The notes under the pieces are model-generated. The model was not told the origin of the DNA. It saw only the letters and a program-made list of their open reading frames with translations, and ran no database searches. A program made the position numbers and the translations under genes. Source: Sphingomonas sp. SCN 67-18 (lineage in GTDB: Bacteria > Pseudomonadota > Alphaproteobacteria > Sphingomonadales > Sphingomonadaceae). Taken from it: 64,000 nucleotides of DNA. This document shows positions 24,294 through 33,650 of this stretch, piece by piece (position 1 is the stretch's first letter; every line of letters begins with the position of its first letter). The stretch is from NCBI RefSeq assembly GCF_001724715.1, contig NZ_MEFG01000013.1:62001-126000 (forward strand). Direction: 5' to 3'.

Positions 24294-27161
24294 ATGACAG
24301 ACCAGACCGACTATAAAACCACCGTCTTCCTGCCGAAGACCGATTTCCCCATGAAGGCCGGGCTCGCCGCCAAGGAACCCGCCATTCTGGAACGCTGGGC
24401 CCGCATCGGCGTGTATGACCGGCTGCGCGAACAGCGGCAGGGCCGCGAACGCTTCATCCTGCATGACGGCCCACCCTACGCCAATGGCGACATCCACATG
24501 GGCCATGCGATGAACAAGGTGCTGAAGGACATCATCGTCCGCAGCCAAACCTTGCTGGGCAAGGACGCGCCCTATGTTCCCGGCTGGGACTGCCACGGCC
24601 TGCCGATCGAATGGAAGATCGAGGAAGCCTATCGCGCGAAGAAACTGAACAAGGACGACGTCCCGGCGGCGGAATTCCGTGCCGAATGCCGCGCCTATGC
24701 GGAAAAATGGGTCACTATCCAGCGCGCCCAGTTCCAGCGGCTGGGCGTGATGGGCGATTGGGATGATCCCTATCTCACCATGAAGTTCGAGGCCGAGGCC
24801 GCCATCGTGGGCGAACTGCTGAAGTTCGCTGAAAGCGGCCAGCTCTATCGCGGCGCCAAGCCGGTGATGTGGTCGCCGGTCGAAAAGACCGCGCTGGCCG
24901 AGGCCGAGGTCGAATATGAGGACGTCACCTCGACCCAGATCGACCTCGCCTTCGAAATCGTCAAGGCGCCCGGCGCGCCCGAACTGGTCGGCGCCTATGC
25001 GGTCATCTGGACGACGACGCCGTGGACGATCCCGGTCAACCAGGCGATCGCCTATGGCGAGGATATTGAATACGTAGCAATCCGAATCTCGTCTTCGTTG
25101 CGAGAAGGTCCTGACGTTTCTCCGTTGCTTGGCAAGAATATTATAGTGGCGAAGGAACTCTTGGAATCTGTTTTTCAGCGGACTGGAAAACACGGATACC
25201 ACGTTGTTTGGGAAGGCAAAGGCTCCGACCTCGCCGGAGCCGTCGCCCGCCACCCGATGCACCATCTTGGCGGCTTCTTCGCCCGCCCCCGCCCCTTCCT
25301 GGCCGCCGATCATGTCACCACCGACGCCGGCACCGGGCTGGTCCACATGGCGCCGGACCATGGCGAGGAAGATTTCATCGCCTGCAAGGCGCAGGGCATC
25401 GACCCCGTATTCGCGGTCACCGACGATGGCCGCTACCGCGACGACTGGCTGTGGCTGGCCGGCCGGGGCAGCGTCATCAATACGAAATTCAACGGCCCGG
25501 ACGGTCCGATCCTGACCGACCTGCGCGCTACCGGCGCGCTGCTCTCCGCCGGCGATTTCCGCCACAGCTACCCGCATAGCTGGCGGTCGAAGGCGCGGAT
25601 CATCTACCGCTGCACGCCGCAATGGTTCATCCCGATGGACCGGCCTCAGGCGCCCGCGCCCATCCCCGCCCTGTCGTCGGACGGCGGCGTCGGCCATGCC
25701 GCGGGCAACGGCGCGACGCTGCGCGAAACCGCGCTGGACGCCATCACCCGCACCCGCTGGGTGCCGACGCGCGCGGAAAACCGCATCCGCTCCATGGTGG
25801 AAGGCCGGCCCGACTGGGTGATCTCCCGCCAGCGCGCATGGGGCGTGCCCATCGCCCTCTACGTCCACCGCCAGACCGGCGACTATCTGAACGACAGCGC
25901 GGTCAACGCCCGCATCGTCGCGGCGTTCAAGGCGGGCGGCGCGGATGCCTGGTTCACCGCCGATCATCAGGCGCTGCTCGGCCCCGATCACGCGCTCGCC
26001 GATTATGAGGTGGTCAACGACATTCTCGACGTGTGGTTCGACAGCGGCTCGACCCACGCCTTCGTCATCGAGCAGCGTTACGGGCCGGATGTGCGCGCCA
26101 ACCTGTATCTGGAAGGGTCGGACCAGCATCGCGGCTGGTTCCAGTCATCCCTGCTGGAAAGCAGCGGCACGCGCGGCCGCGCGCCCTATGATGCGGTGCT
26201 CACCCACGGCTTCGCGCTGGACGGCCAGGGCCGCAAAATGTCCAAATCGCTGGGCAATGTCGTCGATCCGCTGAAGGTGATCGGCGAAAGCGGGGCGGAC
26301 ATCCTGCGCATGTGGGTGGCCTCCACCGATTATTTCGACGATGTCCGCATCGGCAAGGAGGTGCTCGCCACCGCGTCCGACGCCTATCGCAAGCTGCGCA
26401 ACACCTTCCGCTACCTGCTGGGCGCGTTGGACGGCTTCACCGAGGCCGAGCGCGTGGCCGTGGCCGACATGCCGGAGCTGGAACGCTATACGCTGCACCT
26501 GTTGGCCGAACTGGACGGCAGGCTGAAACAGGCGACCGGCGATTTCGAGTTCAACCGCTACATCCGCGCGCTGACCGATTTCGCGAATGACGATCTGAGC
26601 GCCTTCTTCTTCGATATCCGCAAGGACTGCCTCTATTGCGACGCGCCGACGGCGCTGAAGCGCCGGGCCTATCGCACCGTGCTCGACATATTGTTCGAGG
26701 CGCTGGTCCGCTACGCAGCGCCCATACTCTGCTTCACCGCGGAGGAAGTGTGGCAGGCCCGCTATCCCGGCGAAGACGGGTCCGTCCACTTCTCCGACTG
26801 GCCAAATGTCGACGGCGGCTGGGCGGATGCGGCGCTTGCCGCCAAATGGGCGGATATCCGCGCCGCGCGGGTCCGCGTCACCGAAGCGATCGAGCCGTTC
26901 CGCCGCGACAAGATCGTGCGGTCCAGCCTTGAGGCCGAAGTGGCCGTGGCGATCAGCGACGAGGCCGCCCGCGCGCATGTGGCCGCCAGCGATTTCGACG
27001 AGATCTGCATCGTCGCGTCGGCAAAGGTCGGCGCGGGCGACCCCGGGGTGACGGTCAGCCGCACCAGCCGCCACAAATGCGGCCGCTGCTGGCGGCACCT
27101 GCCCGAGGTGACGGAAGACAATGCCCTGTGCGGGCGCTGCGCGGAGGTGGTTGATGGCTGA
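24294..27161 (+). CDS. ileS: Isoleucyl-tRNA synthetase
   Basis: 955 residues of class I synthetase. HMGH is at 68-71, KMSKS near 648 (RKMSKSLGN), and the C-terminal zinc motif CGRCWRH...CGRC near 927. The CP1 editing domain is present (WTTTPWTIP). An oddity is a stretch at about 25061-25215 (residues 256-307) that is only about half GC or less, with codons such as ATA, TTG, GAA and TCT that the rest of the gene avoids. The frame stays open through it. The last eight bases overlap lspA. Confidence 0.97.
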   Translation: MTDQTDYKTTVFLPKTDFPMKAGLAAKEPAILERWARIGVYDRLREQRQGRERFILHDGPPYANGDIHMGHAMNKVLKDIIVRSQTLLGKDAPYVPGWDCHGLPIEWKIEEAYRAKKLNKDDVPAAEFRAECRAYAEKWVTIQRAQFQRLGVMGDWDDPYLTMKFEAEAAIVGELLKFAESGQLYRGAKPVMWSPVEKTALAEAEVEYEDVTSTQIDLAFEIVKAPGAPELVGAYAVIWTTTPWTIPVNQAIAYGEDIEYVAIRISSSLREGPDVSPLLGKNIIVAKELLESVFQRTGKHGYHVVWEGKGSDLAGAVARHPMHHLGGFFARPRPFLAADHVTTDAGTGLVHMAPDHGEEDFIACKAQGIDPVFAVTDDGRYRDDWLWLAGRGSVINTKFNGPDGPILTDLRATGALLSAGDFRHSYPHSWRSKARIIYRCTPQWFIPMDRPQAPAPIPALSSDGGVGHAAGNGATLRETALDAITRTRWVPTRAENRIRSMVEGRPDWVISRQRAWGVPIALYVHRQTGDYLNDSAVNARIVAAFKAGGADAWFTADHQALLGPDHALADYEVVNDILDVWFDSGSTHAFVIEQRYGPDVRANLYLEGSDQHRGWFQSSLLESSGTRGRAPYDAVLTHGFALDGQGRKMSKSLGNVVDPLKVIGESGADILRMWVASTDYFDDVRIGKEVLATASDAYRKLRNTFRYLLGALDGFTEAERVAVADMPELERYTLHLLAELDGRLKQATGDFEFNRYIRALTDFANDDLSAFFFDIRKDCLYCDAPTALKRRAYRTVLDILFEALVRYAAPILCFTAEEVWQARYPGEDGSVHFSDWPNVDGGWADAALAAKWADIRAARVRVTEAIEPFRRDKIVRSSLEAEVAVAISDEAARAHVAASDFDEICIVASAKVGAGDPGVTVSRTSRHKCGRCWRHLPEVTEDNALCGRCAEVVDG

Positions 27162-27669
27162 CGGCACTGCCCGCAATCGCGGCGCCGGCATCGCGGTGGC
27201 GCTGGGCGTCTTCCTGGTCGATCAGGCGGTCAAATGTGCCGTCACCGGCCCGCTGATGCTGGAACAGCGCCGGTCCATAGAGATATTGCCCTTCTTCAAC
27301 CTGACCTGGGTGGAGAATTGGGGCGTTTCGATGGGCTTTCTCACCGCCAACAGCGATGCCCAGCGCTGGCTGCTCGTCGGCCTGACGGCGCTGATCAGCA
27401 TCGGCGTGACGGTGTGGATGTGGCGCGAGAAGAACCGCGCCGATATCCTCGCGCTCGGCCTCGTGCTGGGCGGCGCGATCGGCAATATCGTCGACAGGGT
27501 GCGCTTCGGCCATGTCGTCGACTATGCCGATCTGCATTTCGGCGCATGGCGCCCCTTTTTGGTCTTCAATGTCGCCGATGCGGCGATTACGATAGGCGTA
27601 TTGATCCTGCTCATCCGCGCGCTCCTGATGCGTGAAAAGAGCGACCCGGCGGAGAACGTGAATGCGTAA
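27154..27669 (+). CDS. lspA: Lipoprotein signal peptidase II
   Basis: 171 residues starting at the ATG at 27154 inside the 3' end of ileS. Four hydrophobic helices are visible. The catalytic aspartates lie in GNIVDRVRFG and FNVADAAI, and the N-box motif NWGVSMGFL is present. It cleaves signal peptides of prolipoproteins at the lipobox in the inner membrane. The next gene encodes a lipoprotein, its likely client, and overlaps lspA by eight bases. Confidence 0.96.
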   Translation: MADGTARNRGAGIAVALGVFLVDQAVKCAVTGPLMLEQRRSIEILPFFNLTWVENWGVSMGFLTANSDAQRWLLVGLTALISIGVTVWMWREKNRADILALGLVLGGAIGNIVDRVRFGHVVDYADLHFGAWRPFLVFNVADAAITIGVLILLIRALLMREKSDPAENVNA

Positions 27670-28090
27670 ACTTGTTGCAGCGGCCAGCCTGATCGTCGCG
27701 GCCGCGACCCTGTCCGCCTGCGCGGGCAGCGGCAAGGGCATATTGAACCGGGGCCAGCCCGACGAATTCGCCGTGGCGCGCCGCGCGCCGCTGGTCATCC
27801 CGCCCGATTTCGCGCTCGCCCCGCCCACGCCCGGCGCCCCCCGCCCGCAGGAAGCGGATTCGAGCACCCAGGCGCTGGAAGCGATGTTCGGCGGCCCCGC
27901 CCAGCGCAGCCAGACCGAATCGGTGGCGATCAACCAGGCGGGCGGCGAACGGGCTGATCCGGGCATCCGCTCTGCGGTGGGTGATCCGGCCACCAACGTC
28001 GTCGACAAAGGCTCCGTGACCCGCGACATCATCGCCGCGCCGGAAGGCGACGGGCAGGACGCCCGCGCCGCGACCGCCCAGCCCAAATAA
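27662..28090 (+). CDS. DUF3035 lipoprotein
   Basis: 142 residues. The signal peptide ends in a lipobox LSAC, with Cys near residue 20. The mature protein is Pro/Ala-rich and carries RAPLVIPPDFALAPP, the hallmark of DUF3035, an uncharacterised alphaproteobacterial family found next to lspA. No catalytic motif is visible. It is probably anchored in the outer or inner membrane facing the periplasm. It closes the ribF-ileS-lspA cluster. Confidence 0.85.
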   Translation: MRKLVAAASLIVAAATLSACAGSGKGILNRGQPDEFAVARRAPLVIPPDFALAPPTPGAPRPQEADSSTQALEAMFGGPAQRSQTESVAINQAGGERADPGIRSAVGDPATNVVDKGSVTRDIIAAPEGDGQDARAATAQPK

Positions 28091-28100
28091 GCGCCCGCAG

Positions 28101-28132
28101 CCCGTCATTCCGGCCGCAACCGGAATGACGGG
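28101..28132. terminator. Palindromic repeat acting as bidirectional terminator
   Basis: CCCGTCATTCCGG (28101-28113) and CCGGAATGACGGG (28120-28132) form a perfect 13-bp stem with the six-base loop CCGCAA. It separates two convergent genes. The GTCATTCC/GGAATGAC core is the type of short palindromic repeat scattered through alphaproteobacterial genomes; a degenerate relative lies at 48496-48519. Confidence 0.7.
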
Positions 28133-28143
28133 GCGGCCTTCAC

Positions 28144-28905
28144 TCAGAATGCGAAGGCGATATAGCCCAGCACCGTGGCGTCGGAGCCGCGCGTGTTGGC
28201 GAAAGCCTTGTTCACGTCCGTATCGACATAGCTGACGCCGACGCGGAACGGCCCGCCATTGCCCTCCACGCCGATCGACCAGTCGATATAGCTGTCGTCC
28301 AGCGGATCGAGATTGGCGAAGCCCAGCGACCCGTCCGAATAGCCGACATGGCCCTTCACGGTCAGCGGCGTCGAGGGGATGGCGGCGGACAGGTCCAGAT
28401 ATCCGTAGATATTGTCCTTCTTGCCGATCAGCCCCTTCTGCCCCGACCAGGCATAGGCCGCGCCCAGCTTCGCGCTGACCGGGCCGATGGTGTAGGTCAA
28501 CGCGGCATAAGGCTCGAAGAAGTCGGTCTTCGCCCCGCTCGCGCCGTCGGGATAATAATAATAGAGCAGGCCCGCATCGACGCCGAGGCCGTTGGCGAAG
28601 CTCTTGCCGTAACCGGCATAGAGATCGACCTCCGCGCCGCCATAGCCGGGCAGCGAGACCTTGTCGTCAATGGTCGACGCGAACGTGCCGACATAGAAGC
28701 CGCTCTCATGCGTCACGGTAAGGCTGCCCTGCAAGGCGGGGTCCTCGTCGGACTGGGTCAGGCCACGAAAGCGATAGTCGGACGTCAGCTGGGCATTGCC
28801 GCTGATCGTGAACGCCTTGGGCGGCGCGGTATCCTGGGCCATGGCCGGTGCAGCGGTGGACAACAGGACAGCAAGGCCGAAAAGGCCGGGGATGGACGTA
28901 CGCAT
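28144..28905 (-). CDS. TorF-family putative porin (conserved outer-membrane protein)
   Basis: 253 residues. A signal peptide ends at APAMAQ. The mature protein starts FTISGNAQLTSDYRFRGLTQSDEDPALQG, matching the TorF/TIGR02001 family of small beta-barrels, and alternates hydrophobic strands to the end, finishing GYIAFAF with a terminal Phe typical of BAM substrates. It probably makes a small outer-membrane channel; the solute is unknown. It is monocistronic, convergent with the DUF3035 gene across a strong hairpin. Confidence 0.88.
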   Translation of the reverse strand: MRTSIPGLFGLAVLLSTAAPAMAQDTAPPKAFTISGNAQLTSDYRFRGLTQSDEDPALQGSLTVTHESGFYVGTFASTIDDKVSLPGYGGAEVDLYAGYGKSFANGLGVDAGLLYYYYPDGASGAKTDFFEPYAALTYTIGPVSAKLGAAYAWSGQKGLIGKKDNIYGYLDLSAAIPSTPLTVKGHVGYSDGSLGFANLDPLDDSYIDWSIGVEGNGGPFRVGVSYVDTDVNKAFANTRGSDATVLGYIAFAF

Positions 28906-29097
28906 GCTTTTCCTTTCTCGGATAAACGCGGTCGTCCCACCTGCGTTGCGGTTCCGCGCCTCTGCACCCCGAAGGGCCGGGCCGGATGGCCGCGAACACG
29001 CCTATCCTGCCCCGCGTTGTTGCGCCGCACAATATGAAATTGCGCTCATGTGCCGCAATCGTGGAAAAGCGTTGCCGCAGGGCAACAATCCCGCTGA

Positions 29098-30291
29098 TCA
29101 GCCCCGCACGGCGCGGAACCGGGCCAAGCCCTCGGCCAGATCGGCGATCAGATCGTCCGCATCCTCCAGCCCGATATGCAGGCGCACCAGCGGCCCTTCC
29201 GCCTGCCAGCGCGTCGCCGTGCGGATCGACGCCGGGTCGCTGGGGATCGCCAGGCTTTCGAAACCACCCCAGGAAAAGCCGATGCCGAACAGGCGTAACC
29301 CGTCGATCAGCGCGGTGCGCGCGGCATCGTCGCCGCCATCGAGGATGAAGGAGAACAGCCCCGACGCGCCGGAGAAATCGCGCTGCCACAGCGCATGGCC
29401 GGGGCATGACGGCAATGCCGGGTGCAGCACCCGCGCCACCTCCGGCTGCGCCTCCAGCCAGCGGGCGACCTTCAGCGCGCTTTCCTGATGACGGGCCAGA
29501 CGCACGCTCATGGTGCGCAGCCCCCGCGCCGCCAGATAGGCATCGTCCGGGCTGACGCACTGGCCCAGCGCATGGGTCGCCGCGCGCAAGGCCGGCCACA
29601 GCGCGGCGGACGCGGTGACGGATCCCATCATCACGTCGGAATGGCCGACGACATATTTGGTGCAGGCGAGGATCGACAGGTCCACGCCCATCGCCATCAC
29701 CGGCAGATAGAGCGGCGTCGCCCATGTATTGTCGATCAGCGTCACGCAGCCCCGCGCCTTCGCCGCGGCGACGATGGCGGGCACGTCCTGCACCTCGAAG
29801 GTCAGGCTGCCCGGGCTTTCCATGAAGATCGCGCGCGTATCCGGCCCGATCATGTCGGCAATGGCCGCGCCCGCCAGCGGATCGTAAAAGGTCGTGCGGA
29901 TGCCGTTGCGCTTCAGGATATTGCCGCAAAAGGCGCGGGTCGGCTCATAGGCGCTGTCGACCATCAACAGCTCGTCACCCGGTTTCAGCACCGCCAGCAG
30001 CGCGGTCGTCACCGCCGCCACGCCGGACGGGTAGAGCAACGTCCCCTCCGCGCCCGGCTCAAGCCCGGTCAGCGCATCGGCCAGCGACCATTGGGTCGGG
30101 GTGCCCCGCCGTCCATAATAGAGCTTTTCATGCGTGTCGTGATGGCGCGCCCGCATCTCCGCGACGCTGTCGTAGAGGATGGTGGACGCACGCCACACCG
30201 CTGGGTTGACGATGCCCTGCGTCCATTCCGCCCGGCGGCCGCCGGTGACCAGCCTGGTATCGGTGCGGTCGCCCGGCCTGTCGTCGCTCAC
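29098..30291 (-). CDS. metC: Cystathionine beta-lyase (Cys/Met metabolism PLP enzyme)
   Basis: 397 residues from a GTG at 30291 that overlaps the sulfurtransferase stop (GTGA). The open frame runs further upstream inside the neighbour, but that part is shadow sequence. The PLP lysine is K212 in ACTKYVVGHSDVMMGS. YYGRRGTPT, YPSGVAAVTTALLA and IDNTWATP are also family-typical. It should split cystathionine to homocysteine, pyruvate and ammonia, though related lyases share this fold. Coupling to a mercaptopyruvate sulfurtransferase places both in sulfur amino-acid turnover. Confidence 0.93.
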   Translation of the reverse strand: MSDDRPGDRTDTRLVTGGRRAEWTQGIVNPAVWRASTILYDSVAEMRARHHDTHEKLYYGRRGTPTQWSLADALTGLEPGAEGTLLYPSGVAAVTTALLAVLKPGDELLMVDSAYEPTRAFCGNILKRNGIRTTFYDPLAGAAIADMIGPDTRAIFMESPGSLTFEVQDVPAIVAAAKARGCVTLIDNTWATPLYLPVMAMGVDLSILACTKYVVGHSDVMMGSVTASAALWPALRAATHALGQCVSPDDAYLAARGLRTMSVRLARHQESALKVARWLEAQPEVARVLHPALPSCPGHALWQRDFSGASGLFSFILDGGDDAARTALIDGLRLFGIGFSWGGFESLAIPSDPASIRTATRWQAEGPLVRLHIGLEDADDLIADLAEGLARFRAVRG

Positions 30292-31124
30292 GCCGCGCCC
30301 GTCGCCTTCGGCGTCGAGGGGTCCGCCCCCCATTCGCTCCACGACCCGTCGTAAAGCGCCACATCCTGCTTGCCGAGCAGGTTGAGCCCGAAGGAGAGCA
30401 CCGCCGCCGTGACGCCGGAACCGCAGGTGGTGACCACCGGGCGGTCGAAATCGACGCCCGCGCCCTCGAACGCCGCCTTCAGCGCATCGCCGCGCTTCCA
30501 CGTGCCGTCGTCATTGAACAGCGCGCCGTGCGGCAGGTTCCTGGAATTGGGGATGTGCCCGGCGGCAACGCCGGGGCGCGGGTCTATCTCGCTGCCCTCG
30601 AAGCGGGCGGCGGGCCGCGCGTCGAGCACCTGCTCCGTCTGGCTGCCGATATTCGCCTTCATCTGCGCCAGCGTGCGCAGGTTGGTCGAATCGTTCCACA
30701 CGGTGAAATGGCGATGCCGCATCGTCGGCTTGCCGCTGTCCAGCCGCCGCCCCTCGGCCTTCCACTTGGCCAGCCCGCCATCGAGCAGCGCCACATCGTG
30801 CGCGCCGAAGAATTTCAGCATCCACCATGCGCGCGCGGCGCTGCGGAACGGGGAATTATCGTAGACGACGATCCGGCTGCCGTCGCCAAGACCCAGCGAT
30901 TGCATGCGGCTGGCGAACTTTTCCGGCGGCGGCAACATGCCCGGTAACGGGTTGCTGCTGTCGACCAGATCGTCCAGATCCATGAACACCGCGCCCGGAA
31001 TGTGGCCTGCCTCGAAATCCGCCGCCGCATCACGCCCGTCGAGGAATTTGGTCGCATCCACGACCCGCAGGTCGGACGCCCCCAGTTCCTTTTCCAGCCA
31101 TTCCGTCGAAACAAGCGCGTCCAT
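30288..31124 (-). CDS. sseA: 3-mercaptopyruvate sulfurtransferase (two-domain rhodanese)
   Basis: 278 residues. The ATG at 31124 has AGGAG six bases upstream, so the longer open frame is ignored. The N-terminal inactive rhodanese domain begins ALVSTEWLEKELG; the C-terminal active domain has the loop CGSGVTA with the cysteine near 234. CGSGVT marks mercaptopyruvate rather than thiosulfate preference. It transfers sulfur from 3-mercaptopyruvate to thiol acceptors or cyanide in the cytoplasm. It leads a two-gene operon with metC and diverges from queF. Confidence 0.94.
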   Translation of the reverse strand: MDALVSTEWLEKELGASDLRVVDATKFLDGRDAAADFEAGHIPGAVFMDLDDLVDSSNPLPGMLPPPEKFASRMQSLGLGDGSRIVVYDNSPFRSAARAWWMLKFFGAHDVALLDGGLAKWKAEGRRLDSGKPTMRHRHFTVWNDSTNLRTLAQMKANIGSQTEQVLDARPAARFEGSEIDPRPGVAAGHIPNSRNLPHGALFNDDGTWKRGDALKAAFEGAGVDFDRPVVTTCGSGVTAAVLSFGLNLLGKQDVALYDGSWSEWGADPSTPKATGAA

Positions 31125-31241
31125 AAAAGTCTCCTGACTGATACTGGCCCTGCTTAATCGCGCGGGCGGACGGCGTCCATGCGTCCGCGACGAAAGAAGG
31201 ACGGGCTTCAATAAAATTCCGGCATGCCATAAAAGCCCGGC

Positions 31242-31688
31242 ATGACATTGACCCATCTCGGCCAATCCAGCGCGATCCCGGCCTCGCCCGAAGCCGCCAC
31301 GCTGGATTATGTGCCCAATCCGCGCCCCGGCCGCCCCTATCTGGTCCGCCTCACCGCGCCGGAATTCACCTCGCTCTGCCCGGTCACCGGCCAGCCCGAT
31401 TTCGCCCATCTGGTGATTGACTATGCGCCCGGCGCGACCATCGTCGAATCGAAATCGCTGAAACTGTTCCTGGGCAGCTTCCGAAATCACGCCGCCTTCC
31501 ACGAGGATTGCACCGTCGGCATCGGCGAAAGGCTGTTTGCGGAAATGGCGCCGCTCTGGCTGCGCATCGGCGGCTACTGGTACCCGCGCGGCGGCATCCC
31601 CATCGACATATTCTGGCAATCGGGCGAACCGCCCGCCGGCCTGTGGCTCCCCCCGCAGGACGTGCCCGGCTATCGCGGGCGGGGGTAA
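31242..31688 (+). CDS. queF: NADPH-dependent 7-cyano-7-deazaguanine reductase
   Basis: 148 residues, the short single-domain QueF form. The nucleophile is C46 in [15 protein letters not shown], with the acid D53. ESKSLKLF and FHED form the NADPH and substrate site. It reduces preQ0 to preQ1 in queuosine tRNA modification. The start lies inside the second copy of a CCGGCATG direct repeat (31219-31226 and 31237-31244) and lacks a strong ribosome site. It ends five bases before the convergent Sel1 gene. Confidence 0.96.
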   Translation: MTLTHLGQSSAIPASPEAATLDYVPNPRPGRPYLVRLTAPEFTSLCPVTGQPDFAHLVIDYAPGATIVESKSLKLFLGSFRNHAAFHEDCTVGIGERLFAEMAPLWLRIGGYWYPRGGIPIDIFWQSGEPPAGLWLPPQDVPGYRGRG

Positions 31689-31692
31689 TTCA

Positions 31693-32970
31693 TCAGAAAA
31701 GCAGTTCCTCGTTCGCCTTGAGAAGCCCTTCGGCTTCCTCATCGCCGGCAGCGATGGCCTTTTTGTACCAAGTCTCGCTGCTCGCGCGGTCGCGGGGCGT
31801 GCCGATGCCGTGGGCGTAATTATAACCGAGGTACCGCATCGCCAGCGCGTCGCCCTTGTCGGCGGCGAGCTGATATAGCCGCATAGCCTCTACGGGATCC
31901 TCTTTCACGCCGGTGCCCTGTTCGTGAAAAACGCCCAGCGATGTCGTCGCATCAATATCGCCGTCGTCCGCCGCGACCTTCACCAGCCGATACGCTTCGA
32001 CGCCATCCTTCTCCACGCCTTCGCCGTTGGCGTAGAGAAGGCCCAGGCGATAGCTTGCCCGCTTGTGACCTGCCGCAACGCCCTTCCGATACCAGCGAAA
32101 AGATTCAGGGTAGTTCTGGACGGTGCCTTCACCCATCTCATAATCATATCCCAGGTCGACCATCGCTTCAGGATTGCCAGCTTCGGCGGCGTTGCGCCGC
32201 CACAGGAAGGATTCCACCGGGTCTTTGTCCAGGCCGATGCCTTCATCATAATTGATTGCGATGAAATTCATGGCCCGTCGATCATTGAGCGCTGCGGCAC
32301 GACGATAGAAGCGCACCGCCTCCTTGGGGTCTTTGTCAACCCCATTGCCGGTCTCATAGAGCAACCCGAGCGAAGTCAGCGCGCTCGGGTGGTTTTTATC
32401 GGCCGCCGCACGATACCAGCGCACCGCCGCCGCGATACTCTTGTTTACGCCGGTACCCGTCTCGTACATGAGCGCGATATTCGACATCCCGTAAAGATCA
32501 CCTGCCTCGGCAGCGCGAAGGTACCAGCGAGCTGCCTCCGCCGCATCAGCCGCGACGCCTTCGCCATGATCATAAGCATAGCCCACCTCATTCAGCGCGG
32601 CTGGGTTACCACCCTCGGCTGCCATGCGATACCAGCGCAGCGCTTCAGTGAAGTCGGCTTTGACGCCCCGGCCATTGGCGTACATCACGCCCACGCTCCG
32701 CATCGAGTTTAGATTGCCCGCCTCTGCGCCGCGACGAAACCACCGCAAGGCCTCGGCATCATCTTCGGCCACCCCATCTCCATCGTCATAGGCAACGCCG
32801 ACCTCCTGCATTGCTTCTCCGTCGCCGCCCTTGGCCTTCTCCAGAGCTGCGGAGAAACGAACCGCGTCCGCCGCTGGCACGGAGCTGTCATCGACAGGCG
32901 CCGCCGGGGCGGAACCAGCCGAGGCTGCGCCCATTGCCAAGGCTAGCACGAGCAGCAGTCTGACCACCAT
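31693..32970 (-). CDS. Exported Sel1-repeat (TPR-like) protein
   Basis: 425 residues. A signal peptide (VVRLLLVLALAMGAASAGSA) is followed by about ten tandem 36-residue Sel1 repeats of the type A-A-E-x-G-N-x-x-A-x-x-x-L-G-x-x-Y-x-x-G-x-G-V, each recognisable as AEAGN...YANGRGV or a variant. The repeats should stack into a solenoid that binds proteins, in the periplasm. Sel1 proteins often act as adaptors in envelope signalling or in ESX/host interactions; no specific partner is near. Its codon use is visibly less GC-biased than its neighbours. It is monocistronic. Confidence 0.88.
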   Translation of the reverse strand: MVVRLLLVLALAMGAASAGSAPAAPVDDSSVPAADAVRFSAALEKAKGGDGEAMQEVGVAYDDGDGVAEDDAEALRWFRRGAEAGNLNSMRSVGVMYANGRGVKADFTEALRWYRMAAEGGNPAALNEVGYAYDHGEGVAADAAEAARWYLRAAEAGDLYGMSNIALMYETGTGVNKSIAAAVRWYRAAADKNHPSALTSLGLLYETGNGVDKDPKEAVRFYRRAAALNDRRAMNFIAINYDEGIGLDKDPVESFLWRRNAAEAGNPEAMVDLGYDYEMGEGTVQNYPESFRWYRKGVAAGHKRASYRLGLLYANGEGVEKDGVEAYRLVKVAADDGDIDATTSLGVFHEQGTGVKEDPVEAMRLYQLAADKGDALAMRYLGYNYAHGIGTPRDRASSETWYKKAIAAGDEEAEGLLKANEELLF

Positions 32971-33103
32971 TATCCCCTATCCTCATGATTTCACGAGATA
33001 GCATATGCATGATGCTGAACTCGGCAACTAGCGGCGATTTCTCCACACACTATTCCGGTCCGCCCATTGTAAATCGGCGGACAGACCCGATCTAGGGGCC
33101 ATC

Positions 33104-33511
33104 ATGGCCGCAGCCCCGCATCCTTATCTGCACCCCATCGCCATCGCTCCCGGCGACATCGATTTCATGGGGCATGTGAACAACGCCCGTTATCTCGGCT
33201 GGGTGCAGGATGCGGTGATAGACCATTGGCGCACGCTGGCTCCGCCGCAGGCGGTGGCGCGGCACCTGTGGGTCGCGCTGAAGCATGAGATTACCTATCG
33301 CAAGCCCGCTTTTCTCGACGACCAGGTGATCGCCTCCGTCGTGCTGGAAAAGGTGCAGGGCGCCCGCGCCTTCTATGCCACGCTGATCAAGCGGGGCGAG
33401 GAGGTGCTGGCCGAAGTGCGTTCCAGCTGGTGCTGCGTCGACGCGAGCACCCGCCGCCCTGCACGAATCGCGCAGGATATCATCGCGCACTTCTTTCCTG
33501 CTTCAGACTAG
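33104..33511 (+). CDS. Hotdog-fold acyl-CoA thioesterase
   Basis: 135 residues with the 4-hydroxybenzoyl-CoA thioesterase-type signature DIDFMGHVNNARYLGW, in which the first Asp region carries the active site. The hotdog helix and strands follow (KHEITYRKPAFLDDQVIASV). It should hydrolyse a thioester of CoA or ACP in the cytoplasm. It is a single gene divergent from the Sel1 gene and convergent with the OPT transporter. The acyl substrate is not assigned. Confidence 0.88.
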   Translation: MAAAPHPYLHPIAIAPGDIDFMGHVNNARYLGWVQDAVIDHWRTLAPPQAVARHLWVALKHEITYRKPAFLDDQVIASVVLEKVQGARAFYATLIKRGEEVLAEVRSSWCCVDASTRRPARIAQDIIAHFFPASD

Positions 33512-33516
33512 GCCGG

Positions 33517-33538
33517 GCCACCATTTAGTCGTGGTGGC
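33517..33538. terminator. Hairpin after the thioesterase gene
   Basis: GCCACCA (33517-33523) and TGGTGGC (33532-33538) make a 7-bp stem with an 8-base loop, six bases past the thioesterase stop. No T-run follows, so it may be a weak terminator or an mRNA end stabiliser. The rest of the 139-base gap to the OPT gene holds nothing that I recognise. Confidence 0.4.
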
Positions 33539-33650
33539 GCGGAAATGACGGGTTTTCGCGACGCGGAGCGCAGCGGTCTGACGGCATATGAGCGCGGCAA
33601 GCGCGGCTGGCCGCCATGTGCGGCCCGCCCGCACCGAATGGCGGCCCCGC

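Noticed and set aside
31125-31241. PreQ1 riboswitch upstream of queF
   Set aside because: No preQ1-I hairpin with an A-rich tail or other preQ1 class signature is visible; only a short direct repeat is seen.
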